Shown piece by piece: positions 8,156 through 16,409 of a DNA stretch of 64,000 bases. Both the position numbers and the translations under genes were made by a program. Position 1 is the stretch's first letter. Each line of letters starts with the position of its first letter. A model generated the notes under the pieces. The model made no database searches. It was given only the letters and a program-made list of their open reading frames with translations, and had not been told where the DNA came from. Source of the stretch: Elusimicrobiota bacterium (GTDB lineage Bacteria > Elusimicrobiota > Elusimicrobia > Elusimicrobiales > UBA9959); assembly GCA_026388155.1 (NCBI GenBank), contig JAPLKI010000025.1, positions 124,001 to 188,000 of the forward strand, given 5' to 3'.

Positions 8156-8263
8156 GGTGAAAATTTTTCTTCCGCCTTTGCAAAAGCCAATATAGGCGAG
8201 GGTGTGCTTTTGGATATTCTGCGTGACGGGAACTCATTCTATTTAAGCGTACAGACGCGTTAA
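8156..8263 (+). pseudogene. Possible remnant of a PDZ domain C-terminus
   Basis: The + frame running to the stop at 8261-8263 reads 35 residues resembling the last strand-helix-strand of a PDZ domain: an Ala-rich helix, Ile-Gly-Glu-Gly-Val-Leu-Leu-Asp-Ile-Leu-Arg-Asp-Gly, then a final strand. The frame is closed upstream by a stop at 8153-8155 and no start codon is seen. It is probably the tail of a lost HtrA-like or membrane protease gene. The rest of the 7918-8341 gap shows nothing else I can support. Confidence 0.35.
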
Positions 8264-8341
8264 AAGCGTTGTTCAAAACGCGCTGTTATGGAATATTTTC
8301 AGGCGTAATTCGGGGATTTATTACTTCGGGGAAGCGGTTAA

Positions 8342-10297
8342 TTACTTGGGTTTTGTCAACTTTCGGTATTTTTCGCGGTCAGCCGCCGCTTTTTTGTAAT
8401 CGCCCTTATTCTCGTAGGCAAGCCCGCGGTTATTATATGCCTTGGCATACTTCGGGTTAATCGCTATTTCGCTGGAAAAATCCCCGATCGCCTTGTCATA
8501 TTCCCCCTTCTTACTATAGGAAACTCCGCGGCCATAATATGCTTTGGCATCCTTCGGGTCGATCGCTATCGCCTTGGAAAAATCTTCAATCGCATTATCA
8601 TACTCGCCTTTCTCACCGTAGATATTCCCGCGGTTGTAATATGCGTTGGCAAGGTTCGGCTTAATTGCCAGCGCTTTGGAAAAGTCCTCGATCGCCTTAT
8701 CCAGTTCACCCGTTTTAGCGTAGGCGCTGCCGCGGTAATAATACGCCCAGACATACGCCGGATCGAGTGTTATTACTTTGGAATAATCCTCGATCGCCTT
8801 GTAAAACTCGCCCTTCTTGAGATAGATATTTCCGCGTTTATAATATGTCACGGCGAGTTTCGGGTCAATTTCTATCATCTTGGAATAATCTTCAATCGCC
8901 TGATCATATTGATTTTCGGCCAGGTAGGCTGTCCCCCGGCTGGAATACGCCTCGGCAAGCTTCGGGTCAATTGCTATCGCTCTGGAATAATCTTTAATCG
9001 CCGCCACGGACGCGCCCCTCAAAGCATAAACGCCTCCGCGCTGAGAGTATGCCTTGGCGTCATCCGGGTCAATTTCTATCGCCTTGGAACAATCTTCGAT
9101 CGCCTTATTGAATTGGCCGTTTAAAGCATAGGCGGCTCCGCGCTGGGAATATGCCCTGGCGTCCTCCGGGGCAATTTCGATCATCCGTGAATAATCTTTA
9201 ATCGCCTTGTCATACTCGCCCTTGCCGAAATAGGCATGCCCCCGGCTGAAATATGCGTCGGCACATTTCGGGTCAATTGCCATCGCCCTGGAAGAATCGC
9301 TAATTGCCCGGTCATATTCGCCCCGGGCAAAGCAGGCATGTGCCCGGCCGGAATATGCCAAAGCGCGCTTCGGGTCAAGTTCTATCGCCTTGGAATAATC
9401 CTCAACCGCCTTGTTGTGCTCGCCAGTATTATAATAGGCGGTTCCGCGCGTGAAATAGGCCGTAATGCTGTTCGGGTCAATTGCTATCGCTTTGGAAGAA
9501 TCATTGATCGCTTTTTCATACTCGCCCTTAGTGACATATACCGATCCGCGGTTGGAATAGGGCGCGGCAAGCGCGGGGTTAATTGTTATCGTTTTGGAAA
9601 AATCTTCAATTGCTTTATCATACCCGCCCTGCTCGCGATAAACATTGCCTCTGCTGAAATAAGCTTTAAAATCGGCGGGGGCAAGACTGATCGCTATGTT
9701 AAAGGCGGCTATGGCGTTATCATATTCCCCCAACTCAGCGTACATTACGGCCTTCCCATAAAATGCCTGCGCGTCCTTCGGGTTTTTCTCAATTATCTTG
9801 TTTTGCTCTTCAAGCATCTTCCTATATTGCTCAAGCCAATCTTTTTCTATAAGGCCTAAGGCGGCGGTGATGACTTTTCCAGATTCCACTTCGACCAGGC
9901 GGGCGTTTAATTCCAACCGCCTGGCGGGGAGTTCGGTTAAGGTTCCCACCACCACGCAGCCGGCGCTTACCACTTTGCCGACTCCTTTGGCGGAACCGAG
10001 ATCCATGGCGCCGGGAAGCGGGAGTTTCAATTCTTTAAAAAGTCTTTCTATTTCTTTCCGCTCTATAACTTTAGTCTTATTAATTTCAACCAGTTCGGCC
10101 GTAAGACGCTCCGCCACAAAGCTTCCGTCCCTGGAATCGCGGCCGTCGGAATAGGAAAACCCGGCCACGGCTATCGTTTTATCCATGCCTTCGCAGTTTT
10201 TAATCAGCTCATCGGCGATGGGACGGTAATCACCGCTGTTTTTCGCCTGCGCGGATACCGGGGTAAAAAGCATGGCAAACACGATTATTTTAGTCAT
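8342..10297 (-). CDS. FlgO/CsgG-like N-domain plus 14 TPR repeats, secreted
   Basis: 651 residues. A signal peptide (1-18, ending Ala-Gln-Ala) is followed by a FlgO/CsgG-like domain (about 24-155). That domain has Ile-Ala-Val-Ala-Gly-Phe, Lys-Val-Ile-Glu-Arg and Val-Val-Val-Gly-Thr-Leu strands, as in outer-membrane-associated proteins that set the cell-surface level of partners. From about 170 to the end there are 14 consecutive 34-residue TPR units, most with Ala-Tyr...Arg-Gly...Tyr...Gly-Glu-Tyr-Asp-Lys-Ala-Ile and Ile-Asp-Pro. At DNA level they form a 102-base period. TPR superhelices bind peptides or proteins; a periplasmic scaffold is the likely role. The partner is unknown and the gene stands alone. 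Confidence 0.82.
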   Translation of the reverse strand: MTKIIVFAMLFTPVSAQAKNSGDYRPIADELIKNCEGMDKTIAVAGFSYSDGRDSRDGSFVAERLTAELVEINKTKVIERKEIERLFKELKLPLPGAMDLGSAKGVGKVVSAGCVVVGTLTELPARRLELNARLVEVESGKVITAALGLIEKDWLEQYRKMLEEQNKIIEKNPKDAQAFYGKAVMYAELGEYDNAIAAFNIAISLAPADFKAYFSRGNVYREQGGYDKAIEDFSKTITINPALAAPYSNRGSVYVTKGEYEKAINDSSKAIAIDPNSITAYFTRGTAYYNTGEHNKAVEDYSKAIELDPKRALAYSGRAHACFARGEYDRAISDSSRAMAIDPKCADAYFSRGHAYFGKGEYDKAIKDYSRMIEIAPEDARAYSQRGAAYALNGQFNKAIEDCSKAIEIDPDDAKAYSQRGGVYALRGASVAAIKDYSRAIAIDPKLAEAYSSRGTAYLAENQYDQAIEDYSKMIEIDPKLAVTYYKRGNIYLKKGEFYKAIEDYSKVITLDPAYVWAYYYRGSAYAKTGELDKAIEDFSKALAIKPNLANAYYNRGNIYGEKGEYDNAIEDFSKAIAIDPKDAKAYYGRGVSYSKKGEYDKAIGDFSSEIAINPKYAKAYNNRGLAYENKGDYKKAAADREKYRKLTKPK

Positions 10298-10451
10298 TTA
10301 ATAGTCCGTAGTTTTATTCATTGACCAGAACCGTTGTAATCTGTCAAACCCTCAGTACAGCTTTAGTCCGGTTTGCAGCGGTAAGGCCGCTTTGAACAAA
10401 TAGGCAAAATCATATTTCGGTTATTATGCCATAAAGGAGGGTTGAAATTAA

Positions 10452-10631
10452 AAAACTCCCCGAGCCGGAATAGAATCCCGACTTTCTTCAGTTTCCGGCT
10501 CTACCGGCGCCAAGGTGCAGCTTGAGCGCTTCGCCATAGCATGGGGCATGCTGAAAAAGAAAGAAAACGCGCGCGCCGTAACGGCTAAAGTGGTATGGGA
10601 AGGTCGGGAGTTATCGTATAAGCTGTTATAA
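10452..10631 (+). pseudogene. Possible gene remnant, family unknown
   Basis: An open frame of 59 codons ends at the TAA at 10629-10631. Its last 43 codons look coding: mixed charged and hydrophobic residues, codon choice like the neighbours, and a Lys-Val-Val-Trp-Glu-Gly-Arg-Glu-Leu ending. There is no suitable start. An AGGAGGG site sits before a TTG at 10442, but that frame ends after 27 codons, so a frameshift is possible. I do not recognise the family. Confidence 0.3.
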
Positions 10632-10648
10632 TGAAAGAGATAGAACGC

Positions 10649-10722
10649 ATAGGACCTGGGTCTAAAGTCCTATTCACGAATAGGTCCTTTGGCCCTGTTC
10701 CATTTGACATATGTCAACCATG
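10649..10722 (-). repeat. TTGACATNTGTCAA-type intergenic element, copy 2
   Basis: Read on the reverse strand this holds TTGACATATGTCAA, a perfect palindrome, then CAGGGCC and ATAGGACTTTAG in the same order and spacing range as at 118-240. The words ATAGGTCC and ATAGGACT also let it fold on itself. It points toward the FlgO-TPR gene, whose start is about 350 bases away. Confidence 0.5.
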
Positions 10723-10834
10723 ATATGTATGTCAAGATGTAATCCCCGGGATTGGCCGGGGAGTATCCACCTCCAGACCTTAATCTGGATTCACCATCGG
10801 ACTCAGGAGTTGTTTCGCATCGCGAAGGTGGATT

Positions 10835-10951
10835 ATGAAACAAAACCAAGTCAGCATAATTCCCCGCAAAATATTAGCAGTTCTGCTTATAGCAGAGATC
10901 TTTGCTACTGCCGGAGTTTCATTCGGCAGCAACCCTGTATTTAGGAGGTAA
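10835..10951 (+). CDS. Small ORF with a hydrophobic segment, unknown
   Basis: 38 codons starting at an ATG with AAGGTGG four bases upstream. The peptide has a basic N-terminus (Pro-Arg-Lys) and a hydrophobic stretch of Leu, Ile, Ala and Val to about residue 27, then a short polar end. This is the shape of a signal peptide or a single-pass microprotein. A +1 or -1 shift near residue 31 would extend it to about 50 residues. It may be a real small membrane protein, a leader peptide, or the front of a broken gene. It lies 107 bases before the next gene on the same strand. Confidence 0.4.
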   Translation: MKQNQVSIIPRKILAVLLIAEIFATAGVSFGSNPVFRR

Positions 10952-11058
10952 AGGCATACTCAGGCGTATCTGGAACAGGTTTTAACGCAGTATAGGCATG
11001 GAAAACATCGGAGAGCCACGGTACACATGCAACTCCCGGCGACGGAGGTTAAACAACT

Positions 11059-11367
11059 ATGACTGACGATGAAGTGTACGATAAACTGATGATCTTGTTT
11101 AAAGGGGAACGCCTTTCGCTGCGGTGGGCGATTCATCCCCAGGACACCCCGGAAGAGATAAAAAAACGTCACGGTGACACGCCCCTTCAACAACTCCGCA
11201 CCATGATGATACTGACAGCAAGCCATCACCTGACAGATGATAGCCCCGGAGAACTGAAGCATGAGTTGTGGAGCCCGCGCCGTCCTGTGGTTGGAAAACG
11301 TCTTTTGGACGAAGCCCTGAAACTGCCGATTCCCGGATATAAAAAAGACGGGATGGTTCTCCCATAA
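11059..11367 (+). CDS. Hypothetical protein, 102 residues
   Basis: The ATG is preceded by GGAGG nine bases upstream. The protein is soluble, mixed in charge, with predicted helices (Asp-Asp-Glu-Val-Tyr-Asp-Lys-Leu at the start and a Leu-Leu-Asp-Glu-Ala-Leu-Lys-Leu helix near the end). It has no signal peptide or membrane segment. I do not recognise a family. Two overlapping reverse-strand frames are less convincing because they lack good starts. A terminator hairpin follows at 11477. Confidence 0.6.
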   Translation: MTDDEVYDKLMILFKGERLSLRWAIHPQDTPEEIKKRHGDTPLQQLRTMMILTASHHLTDDSPGELKHELWSPRRPVVGKRLLDEALKLPIPGYKKDGMVLP

Positions 11368-11476
11368 ATCGTTTTTTTGAACCATCAGAGCCTGCTTCCG
11401 GGAGTTAAACGGCGTTCGAACTTTTCACCCAAGTCCGGCGCATGTGTAATTTTCCCCCGCCCCTTCCTCGCCGACT

Positions 11477-11508
11477 TCCCCCGGCCTCAAATCCGGGGGA
11501 TTTTATTT
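11477..11508 (+). terminator. Rho-independent terminator
   Basis: Stem TCCCCCGG / CCGGGGGA with an 8-base loop, followed by TTTTATTT. It ends transcription coming from the small-gene region before the next gene at 11567. Confidence 0.7.
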
Positions 11509-11566
11509 GCCTTTGTTACCACAGGTTTTATATATTTTGTAGAAAGGCGGGGAGGAGGCTGAACGT

Positions 11567-11953
11567 ATGGGCATTCACTTCAATATTGATATCAAACGCA
11601 AGTTCACGGTAAACGGGAAAGAATACGGGTCGTTGGACGAGGTGCCGGAGGAGGACAGGCAGATACTACAGAATGCGCTAGGCCCGGCCGGGCTCGGCGC
11701 CGTCCGCCGCAAGTTCACGGTAAACGGCACGGGATACGACAGTCTTGAAGCCATGCCGCTTGACGTGCGCGCGAGCTACGAAGAAGCCCTCAAGAAGGCC
11801 GACGCGGCCGCACAACAGTCCGGCATGACCCTGTCCGCGCCCCGGCCCGGAGACATAAAACCGGAAGGTTTTTTTTCCAGCCGGACCATAACTGTCCTGC
11901 TTGTTCTGGCGGGTCTCGCTATCCTTATAAAATTCATCCTTGCCCATAGGTAA
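11567..11953 (+). CDS. Tail-anchored protein with a duplicated Lys-Phe-Thr-Val-Asn-Gly motif
   Basis: 128 residues; GGAGGAGG precedes the ATG. The cytoplasmic part is two copies of a unit of about 38 residues: Arg-Lys-Phe-Thr-Val-Asn-Gly, a Tyr, Ser-Leu-Asp/Glu, then a helix ending Ala-Leu (first copy about 11-38, second about 48-75). A linker follows and then one membrane helix (about 105-124), ending in Ala-His-Arg. The two-strand-plus-helix unit resembles a small ligand- or protein-binding module, but I do not know the family. Without a signal peptide the likely topology is N-terminus in the cytoplasm. Confidence 0.65.
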   Translation: MGIHFNIDIKRKFTVNGKEYGSLDEVPEEDRQILQNALGPAGLGAVRRKFTVNGTGYDSLEAMPLDVRASYEEALKKADAAAQQSGMTLSAPRPGDIKPEGFFSSRTITVLLVLAGLAILIKFILAHR

Positions 11954-12241
11954 TTATTTTTGCCGTTGTAAATAACGAAAAGGCACTTGCTCTTCCCCCC
12001 CTATAAAGCAGCCCCCTTACGGAGGCTGGGACCTGGAACTCCCTTTGCGGGGCAAAGCGGTGCGCCGCAATAACATGACCGTTACCTGCCCGCCTGGCGG
12101 GCGCAGAACAAACCTTCCTCCCGGCGAAATAGCTTTTCTTCTTGGATTATTTATATTATAAATGGAATAAGCGGAGCAGAAAAATATTTTTTGAAATAAA
12201 AAACGCGCCGCGGAACTATATTATAACTCTGAGGTGACAAC
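11954..12241. other. Intergenic region with GC-rich hairpins
   Basis: This 288-base gap holds a hairpin-forming stretch at 12012-12031 (GCCCCCTTACGGAGGCTGGG) followed by GACCTGGAACT, which faintly resembles the repeats around 17058 and 18786. A GAGGTGA ribosome binding site precedes the transporter. No gene is seen. Confidence 0.4.
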
Positions 12242-14119
12242 ATGAAAGAACTTAACTGGCGGTTGCTGTTGCTGGGCGGTTTATTGTGCGCCGTGGCCGC
12301 AGCCGCGACCCCGTACGTAACGCTGAAGCTCGGGCAGAGCGTGGACCTGACCATGGGCGGCATGTTCCTGGCCGCCTTCGTGCTTGGCAAGCGCATGCAG
12401 GGCCAGGAGCTCGCCGTAGAGCTCAACATCATACAGACCATGATAGGCCTCGTGTCCAGTATCGCCTTCATGGTGGTCATACTCGCGGCGTTCTACTACA
12501 TCCAGAACGTATTTGGCCGCAACATCGGCTTCAACCTGACCACCTGGCAGATGTTCCTCTGGCTGTTCGTCTCCGCCAACCTCGGTGTGTTCATGGGAAT
12601 ATTCCCGAGGGGCTCCATCCTGAGGGACCACTCCATCCCGTGGCCGGGCAGCAAGGCGACACTTAGCGTGGCGCAGACCCTGACCGATCCCAAGGCCAAT
12701 GTCACCAGCAAGAGGCGGCGCGACCTGCTGCTGGTCAGCACCGGCATCGCCGGCTTTCTGACCTTTCTGCGCGACGGGCTCGGCGTCATCACCTCCATCG
12801 TCGCCAACCCGGCCCTGAACATAGCGCTGGGGCCCGAGTTCGCGGCCTTCGGCCTTGGCATGCTGGTACCGCTCTCCGTAGGCCTTTCCGGCCTGCTCGG
12901 CACCTGGCTTGTCAGCGCCTTCGGCGAACTGGTGGGTAAGTACTCCGCCCTCTCCGGCGTGGCCCAGGAGAACTTCGGCAACTGCCTGAACACGCTCAAC
13001 TCCGTGGGCGGCCTGGACGGCGCAAAGAAGGCGCAGGCGATGGACTTTCTGAACACCACCTGCGGCAAGGCCGGGGAGTTCGTTGGCGCCTCTTCCCACT
13101 TCAAGTACGTGGTGCAGTGGATGATGTGGCCGGCCACGGCCATGATGATAGCTGCAGCGCTTACAAGCGTGATCATCCCGATAGTCCTCCATTTCATGCA
13201 CCGGGACAAGGTCAAATTCGAGAAGCATGAGCTCAAGTCCCTGGCCGACGAGAACATACCGCTCTGGTGGACCACTACCGGCATCGCCGTCAGCGTAACG
13301 CTGCTGGTCTGGATGACCAGTACCTGGTTCGCGATGCCCTGGGAGGAGGTGCTGCTGGCGGTGGCCATACAGCCCCTCCTGATCGTGGCCGGCCTGCGGG
13401 TGCTCGGCATCACCGGCTCCGGGCCGGTCTCGCTGATGGCCAACGCCACGCAGTTCCTGTTCGGGCTGATCTGGCCCGCGCAAATCAGGTCCAACCTGAC
13501 CGCCGCCTACGTCAGCGCCAATCCGCAGGCCACCTCGGAGAACGTCGTGCCATCGTTCTGGGTGGCCCAGCGCCTGGGCGGCAAATTCAAGACCCTGATC
13601 CTGGCCCAGCTGATAGTGATACCGATAGGCGCGATCCTGACGCCGATAATGTTCAATATGCTGGAGCGCACCTACGGCATAGGTCTCAACCCGGGCCAGC
13701 TCGCCGCCCCTACGGGCCTGAAGATAGCCACGCTCGCCATCGTGATGGAGAAAGGCCTGTCCTTCCTCCCGCACGGCGCGCTGCAGGCGTCCGTTATCGC
13801 GATCTTCATCGGCGTCTTCTTCGAGCTGCTGCTCGCTTTCAAGAAGACCAACAAGCAGGGCCACGAGGTGAGCCGCTTCTGGTTTGTGCCGATACCGGCG
13901 GCGCTGGGATTTGCGCTGATCCTGCCGGCCTCGCTGAACATCGGCATGGCCATCGGCAGCGTGATCTCGGCCGTCTGGCACCAGTTCTCCCCGGAGGAAG
14001 GCGGAGGGTTCGATCTTTATGCGACGCCCCTGGCCTCCGGTCTGGTGGCGGGAGAGGCGATGGTGGGATCGATCCTGCTTCCGGCGCTGGCGACAGTGAT
14101 GGAATTCGTCAAGCATTAG
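12242..14119 (+). CDS. OPT-family transporter
   Basis: 625 residues with about 14-16 hydrophobic segments across the whole length. The start Trp-Arg...Leu-Leu-Gly, the Tyr-Val-Thr-Leu-Lys-Leu-Gly segment near residue 20, Pro-Trp-Pro-Gly (about 135) with a following Ala-Gln-Thr-Leu, and late Gly-Glu-Ala-Met-Val-Gly fit the oligopeptide transporter (OPT/YSL) superfamily. Members import peptides or metal chelates with protons. The substrate cannot be inferred here, as there is no peptidase or siderophore gene beside it. The length is typical. It is transcribed alone: a GAGGTGA site precedes the start and a strong hairpin follows at 14140. A 633-codon antisense frame is an artefact of the GC-rich codons. 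Confidence 0.85.
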   Translation: MKELNWRLLLLGGLLCAVAAAATPYVTLKLGQSVDLTMGGMFLAAFVLGKRMQGQELAVELNIIQTMIGLVSSIAFMVVILAAFYYIQNVFGRNIGFNLTTWQMFLWLFVSANLGVFMGIFPRGSILRDHSIPWPGSKATLSVAQTLTDPKANVTSKRRRDLLLVSTGIAGFLTFLRDGLGVITSIVANPALNIALGPEFAAFGLGMLVPLSVGLSGLLGTWLVSAFGELVGKYSALSGVAQENFGNCLNTLNSVGGLDGAKKAQAMDFLNTTCGKAGEFVGASSHFKYVVQWMMWPATAMMIAAALTSVIIPIVLHFMHRDKVKFEKHELKSLADENIPLWWTTTGIAVSVTLLVWMTSTWFAMPWEEVLLAVAIQPLLIVAGLRVLGITGSGPVSLMANATQFLFGLIWPAQIRSNLTAAYVSANPQATSENVVPSFWVAQRLGGKFKTLILAQLIVIPIGAILTPIMFNMLERTYGIGLNPGQLAAPTGLKIATLAIVMEKGLSFLPHGALQASVIAIFIGVFFELLLAFKKTNKQGHEVSRFWFVPIPAALGFALILPASLNIGMAIGSVISAVWHQFSPEEGGGFDLYATPLASGLVAGEAMVGSILLPALATVMEFVKH

Positions 14120-14139
14120 CCGGCAAGCCGAATCGCTTG

Positions 14140-14179
14140 AAAACAAAAATCCCCGATTTTTCATCGGGGATTTTGTTTT
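14140..14179. terminator. Strong, probably bidirectional terminator
   Basis: AAAACAAAAATCCCCGAT and ATCGGGGATTTTGTTTT arms close over a short loop with T-rich sequence after the stem on both strands. It lies 20 bases after the OPT transporter. Confidence 0.8.
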
Positions 14180-14249
14180 CACGTTTGCGAAAAACGATGA
14201 GTGATTTTACGCACCTGATTTATATGGACCGGAACCGTTCTCTTTATAT

Positions 14250-15098
14250 ATGATAGGTTTACAGGGAATTCCGTATTTTTTCCCTGCCGCTCTGATGATA
14301 AACCCGAACGCGCTGTCGATCATATTATTTTGCGTGGGAATGGCTATTGAAGCCTTCCTGTTGGTGATATCCGCCGGCAGTGACCAGGATCAGATGCTCT
14401 TCTTTGCGCTGCCTGATACGACAAAATACCACGTTCTGTCATATACCATCCTTTTCTGGGCGGTACTTGGGGCTTTTAATTTTAATCCGCCTATCTCTGC
14501 CAATGCCTCGCTATTTACGTCCATAGGAGGACCGGCAGTGAAGACCGCTTTATTTTTTATATGCTTAGCTTTTTCGGCGGGGATTTTATTCAGCGCATTA
14601 TCGGAAATCCATTTTTCAGTAGTTTCCAGGTCCCTATTATATGCATGGCATCTTGCGATTCTGGTTTTTTTAGGTTTCGCTCAGTTCATGTCGTATCCGA
14701 ACCTGAAGTTACTTTGGAACTACGCGCCGGCAGTCACGTTTTTTAATTTTTTGGAGATCTTTATCGCCGGCATGACTTTCTCGTATATCCTGGCCAATTT
14801 TTTTCCTTTACTCTACTTCTTTGAAGAAGACCTGAATTCAATAAGAGGCGACCCGGATGTTCCGACATTGGGAATGGCGGACAGATTCTCAAGAAAGTTC
14901 CGGGATATCCACTCGCGGTCGGGCGGCATCATGTTGCTTCTCGGCATACAGCTGGTTCTTTTGGCGTTAAATCACTTCTTGAACATTATTCCGCGCTTTT
15001 TGCTAATAGACTGTTGTATAGTTGCCGCCCCCCCGCTCATTACCTTACAGTTAAAGACCGAACTTCCGAAAAGTGAACCTGATAATTCACCCGTTTGA
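14250..15098 (+). CDS. Multi-pass membrane protein, unknown
   Basis: 282 residues with seven or so hydrophobic segments (about 10-38, 60-78, 90-110, 125-142, 152-172, 178-190, 225-250 and 255-270). A hydrophilic loop of about 30 residues with acidic and basic runs follows the sixth. The codon and base use is more AT-rich than in its neighbours, so it may be acquired. I do not recognise the family. It may start at the ATG at 14250 or at a later Met (14296); no clear ribosome site decides this. The 209 bases after it contain nothing I can call. Confidence 0.6.
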   Translation: MIGLQGIPYFFPAALMINPNALSIILFCVGMAIEAFLLVISAGSDQDQMLFFALPDTTKYHVLSYTILFWAVLGAFNFNPPISANASLFTSIGGPAVKTALFFICLAFSAGILFSALSEIHFSVVSRSLLYAWHLAILVFLGFAQFMSYPNLKLLWNYAPAVTFFNFLEIFIAGMTFSYILANFFPLLYFFEEDLNSIRGDPDVPTLGMADRFSRKFRDIHSRSGGIMLLLGIQLVLLALNHFLNIIPRFLLIDCCIVAAPPLITLQLKTELPKSEPDNSPV

Positions 15099-15307
15099 AA
15101 ACGCGGGCTAAATGCGCAAAACAAAAAAGCCCTCACCTAGAGAGCTAAAAATCAGAAAACTCCCGCACCCAAACAGACAAGTTGCGCAACTGGTTTATCA
15201 CAAATACTGATGAAAACCCTATTATGGGAACCTATTACTCCTAGGAACACAGGCTTTTTTGTATGATAGCGATAGTATTCCTGTTTTAGCGCTTTCAGGG
15301 AGTGCAC

Positions 15308-15853
15308 ATGATGAAATTTCTTAAGATCGCCGGGATCGTCGCCATAGTATTGATAGTATGCGCTGCCGCCCTCTTTCTGCGGGCCAGCCGCAGCTTCGGC
15401 CCAAAGGAATACTCGTCCGCCCAGGTCCGTGAAATGTGCGGCCCCGTCATCGGCATGGAAGGATTTACGCTTACGGATTCCGATATTCTGGAACACGGCT
15501 GGAACAGCGGCGGAATGGACTCGGCGACGCTCTGCAGCATGAAGACTACCCCCGAACGAGTACGCACTCTTAAACAGGCTATCCAGGCGAAGGACGGCAC
15601 GGTCTGGTCGGGCTGGAAAACGGCCGTGGCCCACACGCCCGCGGACTGCAAAGGTGACGAATACGCCTGCCCCCGGTACGGCCAGATGTCCGCGGGAAAG
15701 CGGCCCGATTGGTGGCCTGCCGGCGCACTTCCCGGAGCCGAATGGTTCTCGGTTACAGAGTTGCATGAAGGGAACTCTCCCCATCCGCACGGCGTGAATT
15801 ACGTGATATCAGAACCCGACGGGCTCGTCTTCGCGGAACGCTGGCGGACCTAA
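15308..15853 (+). CDS. Membrane-anchored or secreted protein, unknown
   Basis: 181 residues from the ATG at 15308, with AGGGAG about six bases upstream; a GTG two codons earlier is possible. One N-terminal hydrophobic helix (about 5-25) works as anchor or signal peptide. The rest is soluble, with several Cys (Met-Cys-Gly-Pro, Leu-Cys-Ser-Met, Asp-Cys-Lys, Ala-Cys-Pro) that could form disulfides outside the cell, and a Trp-Trp-Pro motif. No known domain is seen. It is monocistronic and convergent with the small gene at 15899. Confidence 0.55.
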   Translation: MMKFLKIAGIVAIVLIVCAAALFLRASRSFGPKEYSSAQVREMCGPVIGMEGFTLTDSDILEHGWNSGGMDSATLCSMKTTPERVRTLKQAIQAKDGTVWSGWKTAVAHTPADCKGDEYACPRYGQMSAGKRPDWWPAGALPGAEWFSVTELHEGNSPHPHGVNYVISEPDGLVFAERWRT

Positions 15854-15898
15854 AAGAGCCCGGCAAAACTGCCGAGGCCTTAGAAATGAATTACGTCT

Positions 15899-16195
15899 TT
15901 ATTTACGGATCACACCTTCTCTTTCCAGAAAATCGATAAGCTCATCGAAACGATTCTCGTTCCGTTTTTGTTGCCAGCCCAGGCCCACTATAATACCAAG
16001 CAACAGTGCAAAGTTAGTGGTTTCCTGATCAAAATGGAACAATATTGGCGACAGCAAAATCCCGGCTGATATAATCAGTCCTATGTAGCGTTCATTGCCC
16101 CCTGAACGGATTTTTTTGATCGTGGCCAATCGAACTTCTTTAAGGGCCAGAATAACTTTTGCCTCTTCATCGCTTATGGTCTTTTTATCATCCAC
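15899..16195 (-). CDS. Small two-helix membrane protein, unknown
   Basis: 98 residues with a GTG start; GGAG lies eight bases upstream. A charged N-terminal helix (about 5-30) is followed by two membrane segments (about 36-53 and 60-75) and an acidic C-terminal helix (Asp-Glu-Leu-Ile-Asp-Phe-Leu). This looks like a hairpin membrane protein with both ends in the cytoplasm. No family is recognised. Confidence 0.6.
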   Translation of the reverse strand: MDDKKTISDEEAKVILALKEVRLATIKKIRSGGNERYIGLIISAGILLSPILFHFDQETTNFALLLGIIVGLGWQQKRNENRFDELIDFLEREGVIRK

Positions 16196-16281
16196 AATTT
16201 TTTCTCCTTAAACAACTGTTATCCTTCAACATATCCCCCAACCCTGATATTTTACCAAATGATTATCAATTGAATTTCCAA

Positions 16282-16307
16282 GATAAAACAGCCCCCTTTG
16301 CGGGGGC
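16282..16307 (-). terminator. Terminator for the reverse-strand gene at 16408
   Basis: On the reverse strand GCCCCC-GCAAA-GGGGGC is followed by TGTTTTAT. It lies about 100 bases past the stop of the membrane-protein gene. Confidence 0.6.
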
Positions 16308-16371
16308 CACAGTCGCATAAACATCAAAGAATAGATAGAGTTGATATAGTAAATCGTGGCCCCCCAACTTG

Positions 16372-16409
16372 AAAAAGGTACCAGAAAAAGGTACCAGGTA
16401 CCTTTTTCT
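16372..16409. repeat. GGTACC palindromic repeat
   Basis: An AAAAAGGTACC word (16372-16382) is followed by a perfect 27-base palindrome (16383-16409) made of AGAAAAAGGTACC, a single A, and the exact complement. The stop codon of the reverse-strand gene lies at its edge. Similar palindromes occur in many unrelated genomes and are often linked to REP-type elements; the link is inferred and no transposase is nearby. Confidence 0.65.

Noticed and set aside
8342-9800. CRISPR-like regular repeats
   Set aside because: The 102-base period is the TPR coding repeat and lies inside a reading frame; there are no short identical repeats with unique spacers.
10960-11385. Reverse-strand frames opposite the 102-residue gene
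   Set aside because: No good ribosome site, odd composition, and the + frame has GGAGG and a natural protein composition.
12281-14182. Long reverse-strand open frame opposite the OPT transporter
   Set aside because: The OPT protein has clear membrane-protein motifs, a ribosome site and terminator. The reverse frame is His/Gln/Arg-rich, low complexity, and arises from GC-biased codons.
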